Shown: piece after piece, positions 6,080-9,001 of the stretch
How positions within the stretch are numbered: position 1 is the first letter of the stretch
Layout: each line of letters opens with the position of its first letter
Assembly: GCA_029573365.1 (NCBI GenBank)
Contig: JAKQGD010000493.1
Location: 1-9,001, forward strand
Source of the DNA: Bacteroidota bacterium
GTDB lineage: Bacteria > Bacteroidota > Bacteroidia > Chitinophagales > Saprospiraceae
Direction: 5' to 3'
DNA length: 9,001 nucleotides
Program-made: the position numbers and the translations under genes
The notes under the pieces: model-generated
What the model was told of the DNA's origin: nothing
Seen by the model: only the letters and a program-made list of their open reading frames with translations
Databases searched by the model: none

Positions 6080-9001
6080 TAGCAAAAAAAATCCTTGTAT
6101 ATGCAGGTGGCATCTGTGCCATGATCTTTGGTCTTGCCAATGCCGGTCAACACCCTGTCTCAAGTAATAGTGGATACACAGGAGCCCCCGGAGATTCGGT
6201 TTGTTCTACCTGCCACACTGACGGCAATTCCAACATTGACGGTGAAGTGACCATAACAGGCCTTCCTGCCACCATCATGACCGGCAACACCTATAACATA
6301 ACTGTGACAGTCACCAATCCAAACGGAAATGCTGTAAAGGCCGGATTTCAGCTTCTGGCTCTTAATGGACTCAACGGAAACGCCGGCAATATGGCCAATA
6401 ATATGCCTCTTTCCAATACGTCAATACGAATGGTCAGCGGAGGTAAAAAATATTTCGGCCATCTAGACGCACAAGATTTTCCGGCTTCAAACATGCTTGA
6501 ATATACTGTGGACTGGACAGCACCTCCCACCACCGGCACCAACCCTGTGATCAAGTTCTATGCTGCAGCAGTGGTAGCAAATGGCAATAACAACAATGGC
6601 CAGGATCTGGTCGTAACCACAAATGTGCAGGTACCCATCCAGGGACCTGCGACAGGTGTCTCGGCATCCATCACTAACGTTCAGGGTGTGCTTTGTGCAG
6701 GCACCAACACAGGGTCAGCCCTGGCCGTGGCCACAGGGGGTACAAGCCCTTATAGTTATCAATGGTCTAACAGTGTCACCACAGCTCAAAACACTACCCT
6801 CCCTGCTGGCACCGCCACTGTGACGATTACGGATGCATCAAGTACATCAGCTACAGCAACGACAACCATCACAGCACCCGCAGCAATCACATTGTCAGCA
6901 TCTTCCAGTCCAGCCTGCTCAGGAGGCAGCAATGGTGCGGCCTTTGCCACAGGTTCGGGTGGCACGGGTTCCCTTTCCTATCTGTGGTCCAATGGCGTAG
7001 CCGGACAATCCAACAGTAACATTTCTGCAGGCACCTATACCGTGACCGTTACCGATGCCAACGGATGCACCAAGGCTACATCGACAACCGTCAATTCTGT
7101 AGCAAACCCTACGGTAACGACAACCGCCGTTGGAACAACCTGCGGGCAAAACAATGGCTCTATATCCACCACCGTGACGGGCTCATCAGGGCCTTATTCT
7201 TTTAACTGGACAGGAGGCCTCACAGGACAAAATCCGGTCAATGTGCCTCCTGGCACCTATACCGTGACCGTAACCCAAAATACATCGGGTTGCACCGGCA
7301 CTTCCACAGCTACAGTGAGCACTTCAGCTGCTATGCTTGCAAGCGGGATGGTAACACAGACTACCTGCGGTCAAAACAACGGAGCTATACTCCTGACAGT
7401 AACTGGTGGCACTGCTCCTTATACCTATAGCTGGACAGGTGGGCTCACCGGCCCTAACCCCTCAAATGTGGGACCAGGAACATATACAGTAACCGTCACT
7501 GGCTCAGGGTCAGCACCTTGTACTGCCACTTCACAGGTCACCGTTAATGGCTCTTCGGGGGTATCTGTTGCCAATATCATTACACAGCCATCGTGTGGAC
7601 TCAACAACGGAGGCATTTCTCTATCAGTCACAGGAGGAACATTTCCCTATAGCTACAGCTGGACAGGGGGCCTTTCGGGCTTTAATCCTGTAAATGTAGC
7701 CCCGGGAACATACACAGTAACCGTTTCAGACTCGGGCAATCCCATCTGCTCTACAGCTAAAACATATACCCTCAACCCGTCGACGTCAGTTACCATAACA
7801 GGAACCTCCGTCAATGAATCCTGCCTGGGAGCAGCAAACGGGGCCCTGGCCATTAGTGTCACAGGTGGTACCACACCGTACCTGTACAACTGGTCCAATG
7901 GTGCCACCACAACCACAGTTACCGGGCTTACCTCCGGGCTATACACTGTTACTGTCACCGACGGCGACGGGTGCACCAAGACGTCAGTGGTCTCAGTTGG
8001 GGCCAATGCATCCTTTGCTCTTACATTGGTAAATAAAACAAATATAGTCTGCCATGGAGACAGCACTGGATCTGCAACTGTCACCTTTGGCAATCCCCTT
8101 ACATACATCTGGTCCAATGGTTATACAGGGGCTACACTTACCAATGCACCCGCAGGTGTGTACACCGTGGTAGGTACGGATTTGTCCGGTTGCAGCAGTA
8201 TACCACTGTCAGTATCCATCACTCAGCCTACAGCAATCCAGGCTCTGACAACTGCCTTTGACAATCTGCTTTGTCCGGGTGATTCCAATGGGTACTTTGA
8301 CGTAGTACTGCAGGGGGGTACAGGATCCCTGACCTACGCATGGTCCAACGGCGAACCGGGTCTGTCGCCTGACAGCCTGGTGGCAGGCACCTATACCATC
8401 ACTGTCACCGATATGAACAACTGTTCAGAAATATTTACATACACCGTATCAGAGACCGATGCCATAAACATAGACTCCGTCAGTATAAGCACCCCTGTCT
8501 GCTTTGGAGAAAATGAAGGCTCCATAGAATTGAGCATTTCAGGCGGATATGGAGTACTTGACTATGACTGGTCTCCATCGGCTGCGGCCAATGACTCACT
8601 CTATAATCTTGCGGCAGGAGTCTATCAGCTGACCATAACCGACGAGCAAGCCTGCGAAAAAATCGATTCTTTTATCGTAACACAACCTGACAGTCTGTAT
8701 TCCGACCTGCAGATCATAAATGAATCAGTATCCGGTGCCCATGACGGAAAAATCATAGCAACACCTGTGGGCGGTACCGGACCGTACTCTATTGTCTGGA
8801 GCACCGGTGAGAGCACTTTTACTATTGACAGCCTCAGTCCGGGTATTTACTACTACACACTATCCGATGGCAATGACTGCTCTTCAGCGGGATTTGGTGT
8901 CGTGGGCGGTGGTGGATGCAGCCTTTCATTGGATTTCTCCACAGAAAGCCCTACATGTTTCAATACCTTTGACGGAACTATACACCTTACGGTGAATGGA
9001 G
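6076..9001 (+). CDS. Large secreted SprB-repeat protein with N-terminal CxxCH domain, 5' part
   Basis: The frame is open for 975 codons and runs off the right edge. Its ATG overlaps the ribE stop by four bases. A signal peptide covers residues 1-23 (MIAKK, hydrophobic core, cleavage near ANA). Residues 24-195 form a distinct domain that opens with GYTGAPGDSVCSTCHTDG (33-50) and continues as a beta-rich region. CSTCH at 43-47 fits the c-type haem attachment motif. Similar GxPGxxxCxxCH openings occur in exported Bacteroidota proteins, some labelled Reeler-like or choice-of-anchor V, but I cannot confirm the family. From about residue 201 come ten SprB-like repeats and the start of an eleventh. 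In Flavobacterium, SprB is a surface adhesin moved by the gliding machinery; the repeat suggests a long filamentous adhesin here, not that this is SprB. A C-terminal sorting domain is expected beyond the window. No Arg occurs after residue 118. Confidence 0.9.
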   Translation, partial: MIAKKILVYAGGICAMIFGLANAGQHPVSSNSGYTGAPGDSVCSTCHTDGNSNIDGEVTITGLPATIMTGNTYNITVTVTNPNGNAVKAGFQLLALNGLNGNAGNMANNMPLSNTSIRMVSGGKKYFGHLDAQDFPASNMLEYTVDWTAPPTTGTNPVIKFYAAAVVANGNNNNGQDLVVTTNVQVPIQGPATGVSASITNVQGVLCAGTNTGSALAVATGGTSPYSYQWSNSVTTAQNTTLPAGTATVTITDASSTSATATTTITAPAAITLSASSSPACSGGSNGAAFATGSGGTGSLSYLWSNGVAGQSNSNISAGTYTVTVTDANGCTKATSTTVNSVANPTVTTTAVGTTCGQNNGSISTTVTGSSGPYSFNWTGGLTGQNPVNVPPGTYTVTVTQNTSGCTGTSTATVSTSAAMLASGMVTQTTCGQNNGAILLTVTGGTAPYTYSWTGGLTGPNPSNVGPGTYTVTVTGSGSAPCTATSQVTVNGSSGVSVANIITQPSCGLNNGGISLSVTGGTFPYSYSWTGGLSGFNPVNVAPGTYTVTVSDSGNPICSTAKTYTLNPSTSVTITGTSVNESCLGAANGALAISVTGGTTPYLYNWSNGATTTTVTGLTSGLYTVTVTDGDGCTKTSVVSVGANASFALTLVNKTNIVCHGDSTGSATVTFGNPLTYIWSNGYTGATLTNAPAGVYTVVGTDLSGCSSIPLSVSITQPTAIQALTTAFDNLLCPGDSNGYFDVVLQGGTGSLTYAWSNGEPGLSPDSLVAGTYTITVTDMNNCSEIFTYTVSETDAINIDSVSISTPVCFGENEGSIELSISGGYGVLDYDWSPSAAANDSLYNLAAGVYQLTITDEQACEKIDSFIVTQPDSLYSDLQIINESVSGAHDGKIIATPVGGTGPYSIVWSTGESTFTIDSLSPGIYYYTLSDGNDCSSAGFGVVGGGGCSLSLDFSTESPTCFNTFDGTIHLTVNG
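6676..9001 (+). repeat. Array of SprB-like repeats, ten complete and one partial
   Basis: Each unit is about 73-77 residues with a shared plan: Cys, a few residues, NG, then GGT..PY.Y.W(S/T).G, then a .AGTYTVTVTD...C ending. The invariant Trp codons start at 6763, 6985, 7207, 7432, 7660, 7891, 8110, 8341, 8569 and 8797, so spacing is 74, 74, 75, 76, 77, 73, 77, 76 and 76 codons. The eleventh unit begins near 8917 and is cut off. Units 3, 4 and 5 form a subtype with WTGGL(T/S)G instead of WSNG. Units 7-11 are more divergent and more acidic. DNA identity between units is low apart from short patches. Confidence 0.85.

Noticed and set aside
7653..8117. 154-codon open frame on the minus strand inside the SprB array
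   Set aside because: It lies antisense to a well-supported repeat protein and its sequence is the mirror of the repeat codons (recurring VTVTVY). Similar shadow frames appear elsewhere in the array.

Overview
The window most likely comes from a member of the phylum Bacteroidota that has a type IX secretion system (T9SS). Three observations support this. One protein ends in a gliding-associated (T9SS type B) sorting domain. Another is built from SprB-type repeats, which are characteristic of this phylum. The best promoter matches the Bacteroidota form (TTTG, about 20 bases, TAnnTTTG), and Shine-Dalgarno sequences are lacking. A Saprospiria- or Chitinophagia-like organism is my guess; the sequence alone does not settle the class.

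Layout. On the left, both genes are on the minus strand. A small secreted protein of unknown function is cut by the window edge (1-218), and the housekeeping S1-domain transcription accessory protein Tex lies upstream of it (454-2595). Tex diverges from a plus-strand block across about 116 bases (2596-2711) that hold the promoters. The plus block has three genes packed without gaps. A 909-residue secreted protein with PKD/cadherin-like and fibronectin-III-like modules and a T9SS type B sorting domain (2712-5441) shares one base with riboflavin synthase, ribE (5441-6079). That gene shares four bases with a very large secreted protein (6076 to beyond 9001), which has an N-terminal CxxCH-containing domain followed by at least ten SprB-like repeats. 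The overlaps suggest one transcript with translational coupling.

Function. The outer two genes of the plus block encode surface or secreted proteins. The middle one makes riboflavin in the cytoplasm. No biochemical link is visible, so the grouping may be incidental, but a possible link between flavin supply and a CxxCH surface protein deserves a check. No RNA genes, mobile elements or CRISPR arrays were seen. No intergenic stretch exceeds 300 bases; the longest, 219-453, holds one weak hairpin and a short palindrome.
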